64,000 nt of DNA from Roseovarius sp. M141 (GTDB lineage Bacteria; Pseudomonadota; Alphaproteobacteria; Rhodobacterales; Rhodobacteraceae), in contig NZ_VCNH01000008.1 in the NCBI RefSeq assembly GCF_024355225.1, positions 2,418,001 to 2,482,000 on the forward strand, given 5' to 3'. Position 1 is the stretch's first letter. Each line of letters starts with the position of its first letter. Below, one piece after another: positions 52,257 through 62,002 of the stretch. The notes beneath the pieces were generated by a model. That model made no database searches and was not told where the DNA came from. It worked only from the letters and a program-made list of their open reading frames with translations. The translations under genes and the position numbers were made by a program.

Positions 52257-53779
52257 CACATCGCCTCCGTCGGCATTATGAGCGGGCGCTTCTTGCCACC
52301 GAACAGCGATCCCTTGCTGATCCCCGGCGAGCATCCGTTCGTGTCGGTAAATCCACATTCGCCGCGCAGATCGTAGGCTTCTTCGACCTGCTCGCGGTGC
52401 GTCGTCGGGATGACAAAACGATCCTCGTAATCGGCCAGGGCCATGATCTTGTACATGTCCTCGATCACGCGCCCGGTCAGGCCGACACGGGTGGCGATGC
52501 CTTCGTCGATGACGCCGTCCACGGTTTTCGCGCGCATATAAGCGCGCATCGCCAGCATCCGCTCCAGCGCGGTCACGACCGGCGCCTCTTCGCCCGCTGT
52601 CAGCATGTTGGCCAGATACTTGACCGGGATCCGAAGCGAGCGGACGTCCGGCATGTCGCCGTCCACCCCGATCTTGCCCGCTGCGGCGGCGTTCTGAATG
52701 GGACTGAGCGGCGGGATATACCAGACCATCGGCAGGGTCCGGTATTCGGGGTGCAGCGGAAATGCGACCTTCCACTCCATCGCCATTTTCCAGATCGGGC
52801 TTTCCTGTGCGGCCTTGATCCAATCCTCGGGGATGCCGTCGGCGCGCGCCGTTTCGATCACCGCCGGATCGCGCGGATCCAGGAAGACGCCCAGCTGTGC
52901 ATCATACAGATCCGTCTCATCGGGCGCGTTCGCGGCCTCGGCGATCTTGTCGGCGTCATAGAGCATTACGCCGATATAGCGGATCCGCCCGACGCAGGTT
53001 TCCGAACAGACCGTCGGGTTACCGGATTCGATGCGGGGATAGCACAGCGTGCATTTCTCGGACTTGCCCGAGGACCAGTTGTAATAAACCTTCTTGTAAG
53101 GGCAGCCCGACACGCACATCCGCCAGCCCCGACATTTTTCCTGATCGATCAGGACGATGCCGTCCTCTTCGCGCTTGTAGATCGCGCCCGATGGGCAGGA
53201 CGCCGCGCAGGTCGGGTTCAGGCAGTGTTCGCACAGCCGAGGCAGATACATCATGAAGGTGTTTTCGTACTCGCCGTAGATCTCCTTCTGGATGCCTTCA
53301 AAGTTGTAATCCGCCGACCGCTTGGAGAATTCGCCGCCCAGGATTTCCTCCCAGTTCGGGCCTTTTTCGATCTTTTCCATTCGCTCGCCGGTAATGATGG
53401 AGCGCGGCCGCGCGGTGGGAAAGGCCTGCATTTCAGGGGCCGATTTCAGGTGGTCATAGTCAAAGGTGAACGGCTCGTAATAATCGTCGATCTCTGGCAG
53501 GTCCGGGTTGCCGAAGATATTCGACAGGATCCGCCATTTGCTGCCCTGCTTTGGCTGAAGCTTGCCGGATTTCGTCCGCGCCCAGCCGCCATTCCATTTC
53601 TTCTGGTTTTCCCAGTCGGTCGGATAGCCTGTGCCCGGCTTGGTTTCGACGTTGTTGAACCACGCGTATTCGACACCCTCGCGGCTGGTCCAGACGTTCT
53701 TGCAGGTGACGGAACAGGTGTGGCACCCGATACATTTGTCGAGGTTCAGAACCATCCCGATTTGTGCGCGAATTCTCAT
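52256..53779 (-). CDS. narH: Respiratory nitrate reductase beta subunit NarH
   Basis: 507 residues with four iron-sulfur clusters: Cys groups CIGCHTCSVTC, CEHCLNPTCAASC, CRGWRMCVSGC (Trp in place of a Cys, marking the 3Fe-4S cluster) and CTLCYPR...CSETC. It transfers electrons from NarI to NarG on the cytosolic face. It overlaps narG and narJ. Confidence 0.97.
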   Translation of the reverse strand: MRIRAQIGMVLNLDKCIGCHTCSVTCKNVWTSREGVEYAWFNNVETKPGTGYPTDWENQKKWNGGWARTKSGKLQPKQGSKWRILSNIFGNPDLPEIDDYYEPFTFDYDHLKSAPEMQAFPTARPRSIITGERMEKIEKGPNWEEILGGEFSKRSADYNFEGIQKEIYGEYENTFMMYLPRLCEHCLNPTCAASCPSGAIYKREEDGIVLIDQEKCRGWRMCVSGCPYKKVYYNWSSGKSEKCTLCYPRIESGNPTVCSETCVGRIRYIGVMLYDADKIAEAANAPDETDLYDAQLGVFLDPRDPAVIETARADGIPEDWIKAAQESPIWKMAMEWKVAFPLHPEYRTLPMVWYIPPLSPIQNAAAAGKIGVDGDMPDVRSLRIPVKYLANMLTAGEEAPVVTALERMLAMRAYMRAKTVDGVIDEGIATRVGLTGRVIEDMYKIMALADYEDRFVIPTTHREQVEEAYDLRGECGFTDTNGCSPGISKGSLFGGKKRPLIMPTEAM

Positions 53780-56700
53780 TCTGCGGCCTCCTTGTTGTCG
53801 GCGGGTTGATCGAGCCAGTCGACCTTGCGCATCTTTCTGACGATCACGAATTCATCGCGGTTCGATCCGACGGTGCCGTAATAGTTGAAGCCGTAGGACA
53901 GATGCGCGTAGCCGCCGATCATGTGGGTCGGTTTCAGCGTCGCGCGCGTTACCGAATTGTGGATGCCGCCCCGGTTGCCGGTGCGCTCCGATCCCGGTGT
54001 ATTCACGATCTTTTCCTGCGCGTGATACATGAACAGCGTGCCCTCCTTCATGCGCTGGCTGACCACTACGCGCGCGGTCAGCGCGCCGTTGGTGTTGTAG
54101 ACCTCGACCCAGTCGTTATCGACGAGACCCGCCTTTTTCGCATCCACTTCGGACATCCAGACCACCGGACCGCCGCGGTTCAGCGTCAGCATCAGCAGGT
54201 TGTCGCTATAGGTTGAATGGATGCCCCATTTCTGGTGGGGCGTGATGAAGTTGAGAACGACATGAGGCTGGTTGTCGCGGGCGTCATGGTTGACGTCCTT
54301 GGTGATCGTCTTCAGATCTACCGGCGGGCGATACTGGCAGAACCCTTCGCCAAAGGCGCGCATCCACAGATGGTCCTGATAGAGCTGCTGACGCCCGGTC
54401 AGCGTGCGCCACGGGATCAGTTCGTGCACGTTGGTATAGCCCGCGTTGTAGCACACCGTCTCGGACTCGATCCCCGACCAAGTGGGGGACGAGATGATCT
54501 TGCGGGGTTGGGCCGCGATATCGCGGAAGCGGATCTTTTCGTCTTCCTTGCTATGGGCCAGATGGGCGTGTTCGCGGCCGGTGGCGACGCTCAGCGCGTC
54601 CCATGCCTTGACCGCGACCTCGCCGTTGGTTTCGGGCGCCAGCATCAGGATGACTTCGGTTGCGTCGATATCGGTTTCGATCTTCGGGCAGCCCTTGGCC
54701 GGACCGTCCAGCCATTCGCCGTTCAGATCGCGCAGGTGCTGGACCTCGTGCTTGGTGTTCCAGCCGATGCCCTTGCCGCCATTGCCCAGCTTGTCCAAGA
54801 GCGGCCCCAGCGCGACGAACCGGTCATAAAGCGCGGTATAATCGCGCTCGACCGCCACATAGGCGGGCGCCGTCTTGCCGGGAATCAGATCGCATTCGCC
54901 CTTTTTCCAGTCCTTGACGTCTGGCTGGGCAAGCTCCCCGGCGGTGTCGTGCAGGATCGGCACGGCAACGATGTCCGTCTCCTTGCCCAGCACCTCGGGC
55001 GCGACCTCCTGAAACTTTTTGGCGATTGCCTTGAATATCTCCCAGTCGGATTTGCTTTCATAGGCGGGGTCGACGGCGGCCTGAAGCGGGTGGATGAAGG
55101 GGTGCATGTCCGAGGTGTTCAGGTCGTTCTTTTCGTACCAACTGGCCGTTGGCAGAACGATATCGGAATAGACGCATGTCGTGCTCATCCGGAAATCGAT
55201 GGTCACCAGCAGGTCCAGTTTCCCCTGCGGCGCCTTGTCGTGCCATGCGGCCTCCTTGGGCTTGGTGCGCCCCTCCTCACCCAGATCGTGACCCAGCACG
55301 CCGTGCTGCGTGCCCAGAAGATGCTTGAGGAAGTATTCGTGCCCCTTGCCGCTGGATCCCAGAAGGTTCGAGCGCCAGACAAACATGTTGCGCGGCCAGT
55401 TTTCAGGGGCGTCAGGATCTTCGCAGGACATCTGGATCGTCCCATCCTTCAGCCCGGCCGTCACGTAATCCTTCGGCTCGACCCCTGCCGCCTTGGCGGC
55501 CTTGGCCACCTCCAGCGGATTCTGCTTCAACTGCGGCGCCGAGGGCAGCCAACCCATGCGTTCGGCCCGGATGTTGTAGTCGATCAGCGAGATGTCCCAA
55601 TCGCCTGCGGGGGCCGTGGGCGACAGGATCTCTTCCGCTGTCAGCGTCTCGTAGCGCCACTGATCGGTATGGGCGTAAAAGGCGCTGGTACCGTTCATCT
55701 GCCGCGGCGGGCGGTTCCAGTCCAGCGCAAAGGCCAACGGCAGCCAGCCGGTCTGCGGGCGCAGTTTTTCCTGCCCGACATAATGGCTCCAGCCGCCGCC
55801 GGACTGGCCGACACAGCCGCACATCACCAGCATGTTGATGATGCCGCGATAGTTCATGTCCATGTGATACCAGTGGTTCAAACCGGCCCCCAGAATGACC
55901 ATGGACTTGCCTTGGGTCTTTTCGGCGTTGCGGGCAAATTCGCGCGCGACGGTGATGATCTTATCTGCGGCGACGCCGGTGATCTTTTCGGCCCAGGCGG
56001 GGGTGTAGGGTTTGTCCTCGGTAAAATCCTTGGACACCCAGTCGCCGCCAAGTCCCCGGTCAAGACCGTAATTGGCGCAGAACAGATCGAACACGGTCGC
56101 AACCATCGCGTCGCCATCACCCAGCGCGATGCGCTTGATGGGCACATTGCGCGTCAGCACGTCGGGATGCTCGCATTTGACGAAGTCCTGCGTCGCCGCA
56201 CCGCCGAAATACGGGAAATCTACGCCGACGACGTCGTCATGGTCCGACTCGAGGATCAGCGATAGCTTCAGCCGTGTCTCGGCGGCGCCTGCACGCTCCT
56301 CCAAGTTCCACGATCCCTTTTCGCCCCAGCGAAATCCGATCGTCCCGTTCGGCGCGACAACCGATTTTGACACCTCGTCAAAGGCCACCGTCTTCCAGTC
56401 GGGGTTATTCGACTCGCCCAGCTTGTCAGAGAACTCGTCCGCCCGCACGAACCGGCCCGGGATCAGCTTGCCGTCTTTTTCTTCCAGCCGCACCAGCATC
56501 GGCATGTCCGAATACTTGCGCGCGTAATCCTCAAAATACTCGGCCTGCCGGTCGAGGTGGAATTCACGCAAGATCACATGGCCCATCGCCATCGCCAACG
56601 CGGAATCCGTGCCCTGCTTGGGCGCCAGCCAGATGTCCCCGAATTTTGCCGCTTCGGAATAGTCGGGGCAGATCACCGCCGATTTTGTCCCCCGATAACG

Positions 56701-57513
56701 GGCCTCGGTGTAAAAATGCGCATCCGGTGTGCGCGTCTGCGGCACGTTCGACCCCCATAGCAGCAGGAAACCGGCGTTGTACCAGTCAGCCGATTCCGGC
56801 ACATCGGTCTGCTCGCCCCAGGTCTGGGGGCTGGCCGGCGGCAGGTCGCAGTACCAGTCGTAAAATGACAGGCAGGTGCCGCCCAGCAGGCTCAGATACC
56901 GCGATCCGGCTGCGTAGCTGACCATCGACATCGCCGGGATCGGCGAAAATCCGAACACCCGGTCCGGGCCGTATGTCCTGGCTGTGTAGGCGTTGGCGGT
57001 CGCGATGATCTCGGTCGCCTCATCCCATGTGGCGCGCACGAACCCGCCCTTGCCGCGGGTCTGAACGTAGGACGCCCGCAGGACCGGATCGTTTTGCAAT
57101 TTGGTCCAGGCCTCGATTGGCGTCATGGTCTTGCGCATCTCACGCCAGACCTTCATCAACCTGCCCCGGATCAGCGGGTTCTTCACCCGGTTGGCCGAAT
57201 AGAGATACCAACTGTAGGACGCCCCCCGCGCGCAGCCGCGCGGTTCGTGGTTGGGCAGATCGGCCCGCGTGCGCGGATAATCGGTCTGCTGCGTCTCCCA
57301 TGTGACGATCCCGGATTTGACGTAGATCTTCCACGAACACGACCCGGTGCAGTTCACCCCGTGGGTCGAGCGCACGATCTTGTCATGCCGCCAGCGGTTG
57401 CGATACGTCTCCTCCCAGTCGCGGTTTTCGCGCGTGACCTGGCCGTGGCCGTCCGAGAATTTCTCCAACTCTTTGGGCTGGAGGAAGTTCAGTCTGTCGA
57501 GCAGATGGCTCAT
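53776..57513 (-). CDS. narG: Respiratory nitrate reductase alpha subunit NarG
   Basis: A 1245-residue bis-MGD catalytic subunit reducing nitrate to nitrite in the cytosol. The N-terminal FS0 cluster motif with a His ligand is seen as His51, Cys55 and Cys59 (HGVNCTGSCS). The GYNP-type region reads GFSPIPAMSMVSYAAGSRY, and the C-terminal molydopterin dinucleotide domain ends in FNYYGTVGSNRDEFVIVRKM. It follows narK by 15 bases and overlaps narH by 4. Confidence 0.97.
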   Translation of the reverse strand: MSHLLDRLNFLQPKELEKFSDGHGQVTRENRDWEETYRNRWRHDKIVRSTHGVNCTGSCSWKIYVKSGIVTWETQQTDYPRTRADLPNHEPRGCARGASYSWYLYSANRVKNPLIRGRLMKVWREMRKTMTPIEAWTKLQNDPVLRASYVQTRGKGGFVRATWDEATEIIATANAYTARTYGPDRVFGFSPIPAMSMVSYAAGSRYLSLLGGTCLSFYDWYCDLPPASPQTWGEQTDVPESADWYNAGFLLLWGSNVPQTRTPDAHFYTEARYRGTKSAVICPDYSEAAKFGDIWLAPKQGTDSALAMAMGHVILREFHLDRQAEYFEDYARKYSDMPMLVRLEEKDGKLIPGRFVRADEFSDKLGESNNPDWKTVAFDEVSKSVVAPNGTIGFRWGEKGSWNLEERAGAAETRLKLSLILESDHDDVVGVDFPYFGGAATQDFVKCEHPDVLTRNVPIKRIALGDGDAMVATVFDLFCANYGLDRGLGGDWVSKDFTEDKPYTPAWAEKITGVAADKIITVAREFARNAEKTQGKSMVILGAGLNHWYHMDMNYRGIINMLVMCGCVGQSGGGWSHYVGQEKLRPQTGWLPLAFALDWNRPPRQMNGTSAFYAHTDQWRYETLTAEEILSPTAPAGDWDISLIDYNIRAERMGWLPSAPQLKQNPLEVAKAAKAAGVEPKDYVTAGLKDGTIQMSCEDPDAPENWPRNMFVWRSNLLGSSGKGHEYFLKHLLGTQHGVLGHDLGEEGRTKPKEAAWHDKAPQGKLDLLVTIDFRMSTTCVYSDIVLPTASWYEKNDLNTSDMHPFIHPLQAAVDPAYESKSDWEIFKAIAKKFQEVAPEVLGKETDIVAVPILHDTAGELAQPDVKDWKKGECDLIPGKTAPAYVAVERDYTALYDRFVALGPLLDKLGNGGKGIGWNTKHEVQHLRDLNGEWLDGPAKGCPKIETDIDATEVILMLAPETNGEVAVKAWDALSVATGREHAHLAHSKEDEKIRFRDIAAQPRKIISSPTWSGIESETVCYNAGYTNVHELIPWRTLTGRQQLYQDHLWMRAFGEGFCQYRPPVDLKTITKDVNHDARDNQPHVVLNFITPHQKWGIHSTYSDNLLMLTLNRGGPVVWMSEVDAKKAGLVDNDWVEVYNTNGALTARVVVSQRMKEGTLFMYHAQEKIVNTPGSERTGNRGGIHNSVTRATLKPTHMIGGYAHLSYGFNYYGTVGSNRDEFVIVRKMRKVDWLDQPADNKEAAE

Positions 57514-57528
57514 GACATGCGTCCTTTC

Positions 57529-60264
57529 TTATTGTGCTGGTTGGGTGGCCGCATTTGCGGATCTGCCACGTTCGATGTCGTGCAAAAGGCCGCCTGGCCT
57601 TGTGTAGAAGGCCCAGGTGATGACCACGCAGATCGCGTAGAACCCGAGGAACGCCCAGAGCGCCATCACCGGCCCGCCGGTCATCGCAATCGAGGTGCCG
57701 TAGGCCTTGGGGATGAAGAACGCCCCATAGGCTGCAATGGCCGAGGTAAAGGCGATGATCGCCGCGCTTTCGCGCCCTGCCTGTTTACGGCCTTCCGCAG
57801 CGTTGAGCTGGGGCATCAGGCGCGGGATCTCGCGGCCCATGATCGCGGGGATCATCTGGAACGTCGACGCGTTGCCGATCCCGGTCAGCAGGAACAGCGC
57901 CATGAAGCAGGCAAAGAACCCGACAAAGCTGCCCCCGGTCCCGCCGACCGGCAGGAACGCGATCACACCGAACACGGCGGCAATCATGCCCAGAAACGTC
58001 CAGAACGTGACCCGCCCGCCGCCGAAACGGTCGCTGATCCAGCCCGTACCGGCACGGCTGAGCGCACCGACCAGCGGCCCCAGAAACACGTATTGCAGCG
58101 CGTTGATTTCAGGAAACATCAGCCGGGTCAGCAACGGAAAGCCTGCCGAATACCCGATGAAACTGCCGAATGTGCCAGTGTAGAGGACGCACATCAGCCA
58201 GTTATGCTTGCGGGTGAAAATGATAGCCTGATCGCGGAAACTGGCCTTGGCATCGGCAATATCGTTCATCCCCAGCCAGGCAGCGACTGTTGCAATGATA
58301 ATGAACGGTACCCAGACAAAACCGGCATTCTGCATCCACAGCTGACCACCGTCCGACATCGTCTGCGGCTGACCGCCAAGCGCGCCGAACACGCCCGCCG
58401 TGATGACGATCGGCACCAGGAACTGCATGACCGACACGCCCAGATTGCCCAGCCCCGCGTTCAGGGCCAGCGCGTTGCCCTTTTCAGCTTTGGGATAGAA
58501 GAACGCGATATTGGCCATCGACGAGGCAAAGTTGCCGCCCCCGAGGCCGCACAAGAGCGCCAGTACGAGAAAGATCAGATAGGGTGTGCCCGGGTCCTGC
58601 ACAGCGTATCCAATGCCGATGGCAGGAAACAGCAGCGAAGCGGTCGACAGCGTGGTCCAAAGGCGCCCGCCGAAGATCGGCACCATGAAGCTGTAGAAGA
58701 TCCTCAGCGTGGCGCCGGACAGGCCCGGCAGCGCCGCCAGCCAGAACAACTGGCCCGAGCTGAAGCCGAACCCGATCGCCGGCAGGCGTGCAACCACGAC
58801 CGACCATACCATCCAGATCGAAAATGCCAGCAGCAGCGCGGGGATCGAAATCCACAGGTTGCGCCGCGCGATCGCCCTGCCCTTGTCGGCCCAGAATGCC
58901 GCATCTTCGGGTTTCCACTCTGTCAGGGTGCGCGGCACGACCGTGCGACCGGGGACGTGGATCGGCGCCATTTCGGGCAATTCCGGCAACGTATCCAGCG
59001 CCTGACCATGCGCGGCGCGTTCCATGGTGCGGATCGACATGTGCATCCACACCAGCGATACGGCGACAATGCCCAGCAGCAGCGCGAAGCAACTTGTATA
59101 AATGCCCGTCAGATCCAGAAGCGCGCCGAAGATGATCGGCAGAATGAACCCGCCAAGGCCCCCGATCATGCCCACCAATCCGCCCACCGCGCCGACATGC
59201 CGCGGATAGTAGACCGGGATATGCTTGAACACCGCCGCCTTGCCGAGGCTCATGAAGAAGCCCAGCACGAACAGGATCATCACAAAGGGCCACACATCCA
59301 ACTGCGTTGAAAACGCGATAGGTCCGTTCTTGCCCTGGATCACATAGTCGGTCGGCGGATAGGACAGCATCAGCAGCAGCACCATGCTGAAGCCAAAGCA
59401 CCAGTACATCACCGTCCGCGCACCGACGCGGTCCGACAATTGCCCGCCATAGGCCCGAAACACCGAGGCCGACAGCGAAAACGCCGCCGCCGACATGCCG
59501 GCCACGCGGATATCAAGCCCGTACACATCCACCAGATAGTGCGGCATCCACAGTGCCAGCGCGACGAAGGCCCCGAAGACAAAGAAGTAATACAGCGAAA
59601 AGCGCCAGACTTGCAGATTGGCCAGCGGCGCGAACTGTTCGGCCAAGCTGGGCGCGCGGGCCCCGCTCTTGCGGCGCGCGACCAGTGCCGGATCGTCCTT
59701 GGCGAACACGAAGAACGCAATCGCCAACGCCGCCAGCGCCCCCGCCCAGACATGGGCGACACCGTGCCAGCCATAGGCCACCATCACAAAGGGCGCGACA
59801 AATTTGGTGACCGCCGCGCCGACGTTGCCGGCCCCGAATATCCCCAGCGCGGTCCCCTGGCGCCCTGCATCGTACCAGCGCGACACATAGGCGACCCCGA
59901 TGATAAACGAGCCCCCCGCCAGACCGATCCCCAAGGCCGCGACCAGATACATCGTATAGGTCGTCGCAAAGGTCAGCATCCAGGTGGCCGCCGCCGTCAG
60001 CAGCATCTGCGCCGTAAATACCAGACGTCCGCCGTATTTCTCGGTCCAGACACCCAGAAACAGCCGCGTGACCGATCCGGTCAGGATAGGCGTGGCGACC
60101 AGCAGTCCAAACTGGAATTCGGTCAGCCCAAGCTCTGCCTTGATGGCGACGCCGATGATAGAAAAGATCGTCCAAACCGCAAAACATGCGGTAAAGGCGA
60201 TGGTGCTGAGCGCAAGCGCCCGGTTCTGATCAGAGCTGCGGACGCCCTCGATACTGTCCATCAT
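57529..60264 (-). CDS. narK: NarK1-NarK2 fusion nitrate/nitrite transporter
   Basis: 911 residues made of two complete MFS halves (about 1-430 and 460-900), each with about 12 helices and a nitrate-porter signature (GLAGGSFIIGVAYVSRWYD in the first; GLGGGNFASSMANIAFFYP in the second). In Paracoccus a fused NarK combines a proton-nitrate symporter and a nitrate/nitrite antiporter; the same is expected here. The ATG at 60264 follows AAGAGG; the frame runs on to 60498 but without similarity. It heads the narKGHJI operon. Confidence 0.93.
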   Translation of the reverse strand: MMDSIEGVRSSDQNRALALSTIAFTACFAVWTIFSIIGVAIKAELGLTEFQFGLLVATPILTGSVTRLFLGVWTEKYGGRLVFTAQMLLTAAATWMLTFATTYTMYLVAALGIGLAGGSFIIGVAYVSRWYDAGRQGTALGIFGAGNVGAAVTKFVAPFVMVAYGWHGVAHVWAGALAALAIAFFVFAKDDPALVARRKSGARAPSLAEQFAPLANLQVWRFSLYYFFVFGAFVALALWMPHYLVDVYGLDIRVAGMSAAAFSLSASVFRAYGGQLSDRVGARTVMYWCFGFSMVLLLMLSYPPTDYVIQGKNGPIAFSTQLDVWPFVMILFVLGFFMSLGKAAVFKHIPVYYPRHVGAVGGLVGMIGGLGGFILPIIFGALLDLTGIYTSCFALLLGIVAVSLVWMHMSIRTMERAAHGQALDTLPELPEMAPIHVPGRTVVPRTLTEWKPEDAAFWADKGRAIARRNLWISIPALLLAFSIWMVWSVVVARLPAIGFGFSSGQLFWLAALPGLSGATLRIFYSFMVPIFGGRLWTTLSTASLLFPAIGIGYAVQDPGTPYLIFLVLALLCGLGGGNFASSMANIAFFYPKAEKGNALALNAGLGNLGVSVMQFLVPIVITAGVFGALGGQPQTMSDGGQLWMQNAGFVWVPFIIIATVAAWLGMNDIADAKASFRDQAIIFTRKHNWLMCVLYTGTFGSFIGYSAGFPLLTRLMFPEINALQYVFLGPLVGALSRAGTGWISDRFGGGRVTFWTFLGMIAAVFGVIAFLPVGGTGGSFVGFFACFMALFLLTGIGNASTFQMIPAIMGREIPRLMPQLNAAEGRKQAGRESAAIIAFTSAIAAYGAFFIPKAYGTSIAMTGGPVMALWAFLGFYAICVVITWAFYTRPGGLLHDIERGRSANAATQPAQ

Positions 60265-60343
60265 TGAGCCTCTTTTAAAATGCGTGTCGTTTGATGCCAG
60301 GATTGGCTTGGGTGAAAACTGGAACTCAGATCCACCGGGGTGC

Positions 60344-60357
60344 TTGATCTGGATCAA
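60344..60357. promoter_or_regulatory. FNR/NarR-type box upstream of narK
   Basis: TTGAT-CTGG-ATCAA (60344-60357) is a perfect FNR-family site, centred 87 bases upstream of the narK ATG. A class II promoter would place the narK start site near 60309, leaving a leader of about 45 bases. This is the binding class expected for FNR, NNR or NarR proteins. Confidence 0.75.
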
Positions 60358-60480
60358 ATCCACAGGTCCAACCGTGTGAAACAAGTAACTGGGGGGAAAA
60401 TGCATGGCGCCGCGCCGGTGGATTTCCGCCCTCCAACTACCAGAACAATCCGGTCGCCTTGACAGAGGCCATTCCGGAAC

Positions 60481-60494
60481 TTGACAAATATCAA
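60481..60494. promoter_or_regulatory. Second FNR-like box, in the narR 5' region
   Basis: TTGAC-AAAT-ATCAA (60481-60494) matches the FNR consensus in 9 of 10 defined positions. It lies between the divergent narK and narR and includes a TTG that could otherwise be taken as the narR start. It may control narR or act from a distance on narK. Confidence 0.6.
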
Positions 60495-60516
60495 GCAATC
60501 ATCAGGATTAGGTCCG

Positions 60517-61215
60517 TTGAAAGAATCCGACATACCCGACATCCGGTCCCTGCCCCTGCTCTGCGGCATGGCGGATGAGAATTTCGATTTGTTGACGCGC
60601 GCGGCCTATATCCAGAACTTTCCGCCGCAGATCGAATTGATCAGCGAAGGCGAGCCAAGCGATTTTCTGCATATCGTTGTGGACGGCACCGTGGAATTAT
60701 TTGCCAAGTGGAACGACCGTGAAACGACGATGGCAACGGTCAGATCGCCGGGCACCTTCATTGTGGCGGCATCGATCATGCAGTCGCCTTACCTGATGTC
60801 GGCGCGCACGCTCGAAAAATCCCGCCTTGTCCTGCTGCCTTCCGAGGATGTCAGAACCCTTTTCACAATCGACAAGGGGTTTGCGCAAGCCGTCGTTACC
60901 GAGCTGTCACGCTGCTACCGGACGCTGGTCAAGAACACCAAAAACCTCAAACTGAGAACAGCGATCGAACGGCTTGCCAATTACCTGATCCGCAAGCAGG
61001 CCAATACAGGCAGTGCGCAATCCTTCATGCTTGATATCGAAAAACGGCTTCTGGCCTCATATTTGGGTATGACGCCTGAGAACCTGTCGCGCGCAATCAA
61101 GGCCTTGCAGCCTTATGGCGTGTCGTTTGATGGTGCACAGGTGAAGATCTCGGATGCCAAAGCCCTGCTGGGTCTGGCCAAACCATCGCCGCTGATCGAC
61201 AATGCCGCCCTCTGA
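60517..61215 (+). CDS. narR: NarR-like Crp/Fnr-family regulator of nitrate respiration
   Basis: About 232 residues: cAMP-binding-like beta barrel (ISEGEPSDFLHIVVDGTVELF), long dimer helix and C-terminal HTH (LLASYLGMTPENLSRAIKAL). The four FNR iron-sulfur cysteines are absent, as in Paracoccus NarR. The start is uncertain: TTG at 60517 with TAGG upstream is preferred because the upstream TTG (60481) is part of an FNR box; ATG 60568 is too late. Divergent from narK, it should activate the nar operon in response to nitrate/nitrite. Confidence 0.83.
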   Translation: MKESDIPDIRSLPLLCGMADENFDLLTRAAYIQNFPPQIELISEGEPSDFLHIVVDGTVELFAKWNDRETTMATVRSPGTFIVAASIMQSPYLMSARTLEKSRLVLLPSEDVRTLFTIDKGFAQAVVTELSRCYRTLVKNTKNLKLRTAIERLANYLIRKQANTGSAQSFMLDIEKRLLASYLGMTPENLSRAIKALQPYGVSFDGAQVKISDAKALLGLAKPSPLIDNAAL

Positions 61216-61309
61216 GGGCGCTCTAGGGGTGCTATATTCCAAATCCCAAGCCTTCCGCAACGAGCGCAGTACAGTGCCGCGTTGCAGGCGGGCCGCAATG
61301 GAGATGCAG

Positions 61310-62002
61310 ATGGAACAGGCCGTTTCTGCCAAGGTGGCCTTGCTACAGATCGGGACGCCCCGCCCCTTTGGGCCGAACGGTGTGCCCAGCAGCATGGGTC
61401 GTGCGCAAACGGCCGACCGCGTCGCCGTCCGCGCCTTGGGGTTCGAGGGCGACCGGGTCGGAGATCCGGTGTTTCACGGCGGCCCGGACAAGGCGGTTCA
61501 CGCCTATCCGCGGGCGCATTACGTCGATTGGCGCCGCGATCTGCCGAAAACTGCGGCGTTGCTGGTCGATGGATCCTTTGGCGAGAACCTGACACTGAAC
61601 CACCTGACCGAACGTGACATCTGCATCGGGGACGTCTTTGCCTGCGGCCCGGTACGGTTGCAGGTCACTCAGGCGCGCCAGCCATGCTGGAAGCTGAACA
61701 TCCGGTTCGATCGCCGGGACATGTCGCGTCTGGTGCAGGACACGGGCCGCACCGGGTGGTATTTTCGCGTGCTGGAACCGGGCGATATCGGCGCAGGAGA
61801 CACGCTGAAACTGGTCCAGCGACCAAATCCTGACTGGCCGCTGGATCGCGTCTGGCGTCTGCTGTATCGCGAGGCGCCAGACGCTGTGACATTGCAGGCA
61901 TTCGCCGCGCTTGAGGGCCTTTCAGCTTCGTGGCAAAGGCTGGCCGCGCGGCGTCTGGAAACCCTCAATGTCGAAGACTGGTCCCCGCGTCTGGATGGCT
62001 AG
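61310..62002 (+). CDS. MOSC domain protein (YiiM-like)
   Basis: A 230-residue MOSC protein with a C-terminal 3-alpha domain. It has GDRVGDPVFHGGPDKAVHAYPR, FGENLTLNHL and the conserved Cys in QARQPCWKLN of the YiiM type, which binds Moco and reduces N-hydroxylated compounds. The ATG at 61310 has GGAG 7 bases upstream (inside an earlier frame from 61202). It lies 94 bases after narR in the same direction; Moco handling suits the nar neighbourhood. Confidence 0.87.
   Translation: MEQAVSAKVALLQIGTPRPFGPNGVPSSMGRAQTADRVAVRALGFEGDRVGDPVFHGGPDKAVHAYPRAHYVDWRRDLPKTAALLVDGSFGENLTLNHLTERDICIGDVFACGPVRLQVTQARQPCWKLNIRFDRRDMSRLVQDTGRTGWYFRVLEPGDIGAGDTLKLVQRPNPDWPLDRVWRLLYREAPDAVTLQAFAALEGLSASWQRLAARRLETLNVEDWSPRLDG

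Noticed and set aside
52257..52823. Extension of narJ upstream of 52256
   Set aside because: It is a shadow of narH; NarJ similarity begins at the ATG at 52256.
52250..53809. 519-codon open frame on the plus strand
   Set aside because: Antisense to narH; no family features.
54217..56265. 682-codon open frame on the plus strand
   Set aside because: It lies wholly antisense to narG; long antisense frames are expected in GC-rich genes, and the translation has no recognisable domains.
57094..59310. 738-codon open frame on the plus strand
   Set aside because: Antisense to narK/narG; Arg/Gln/His-rich translation typical of a reverse shadow.
60265..60498. Extension of narK upstream of 60264
   Set aside because: The added sequence covers the promoter and FNR box and has no transporter character.
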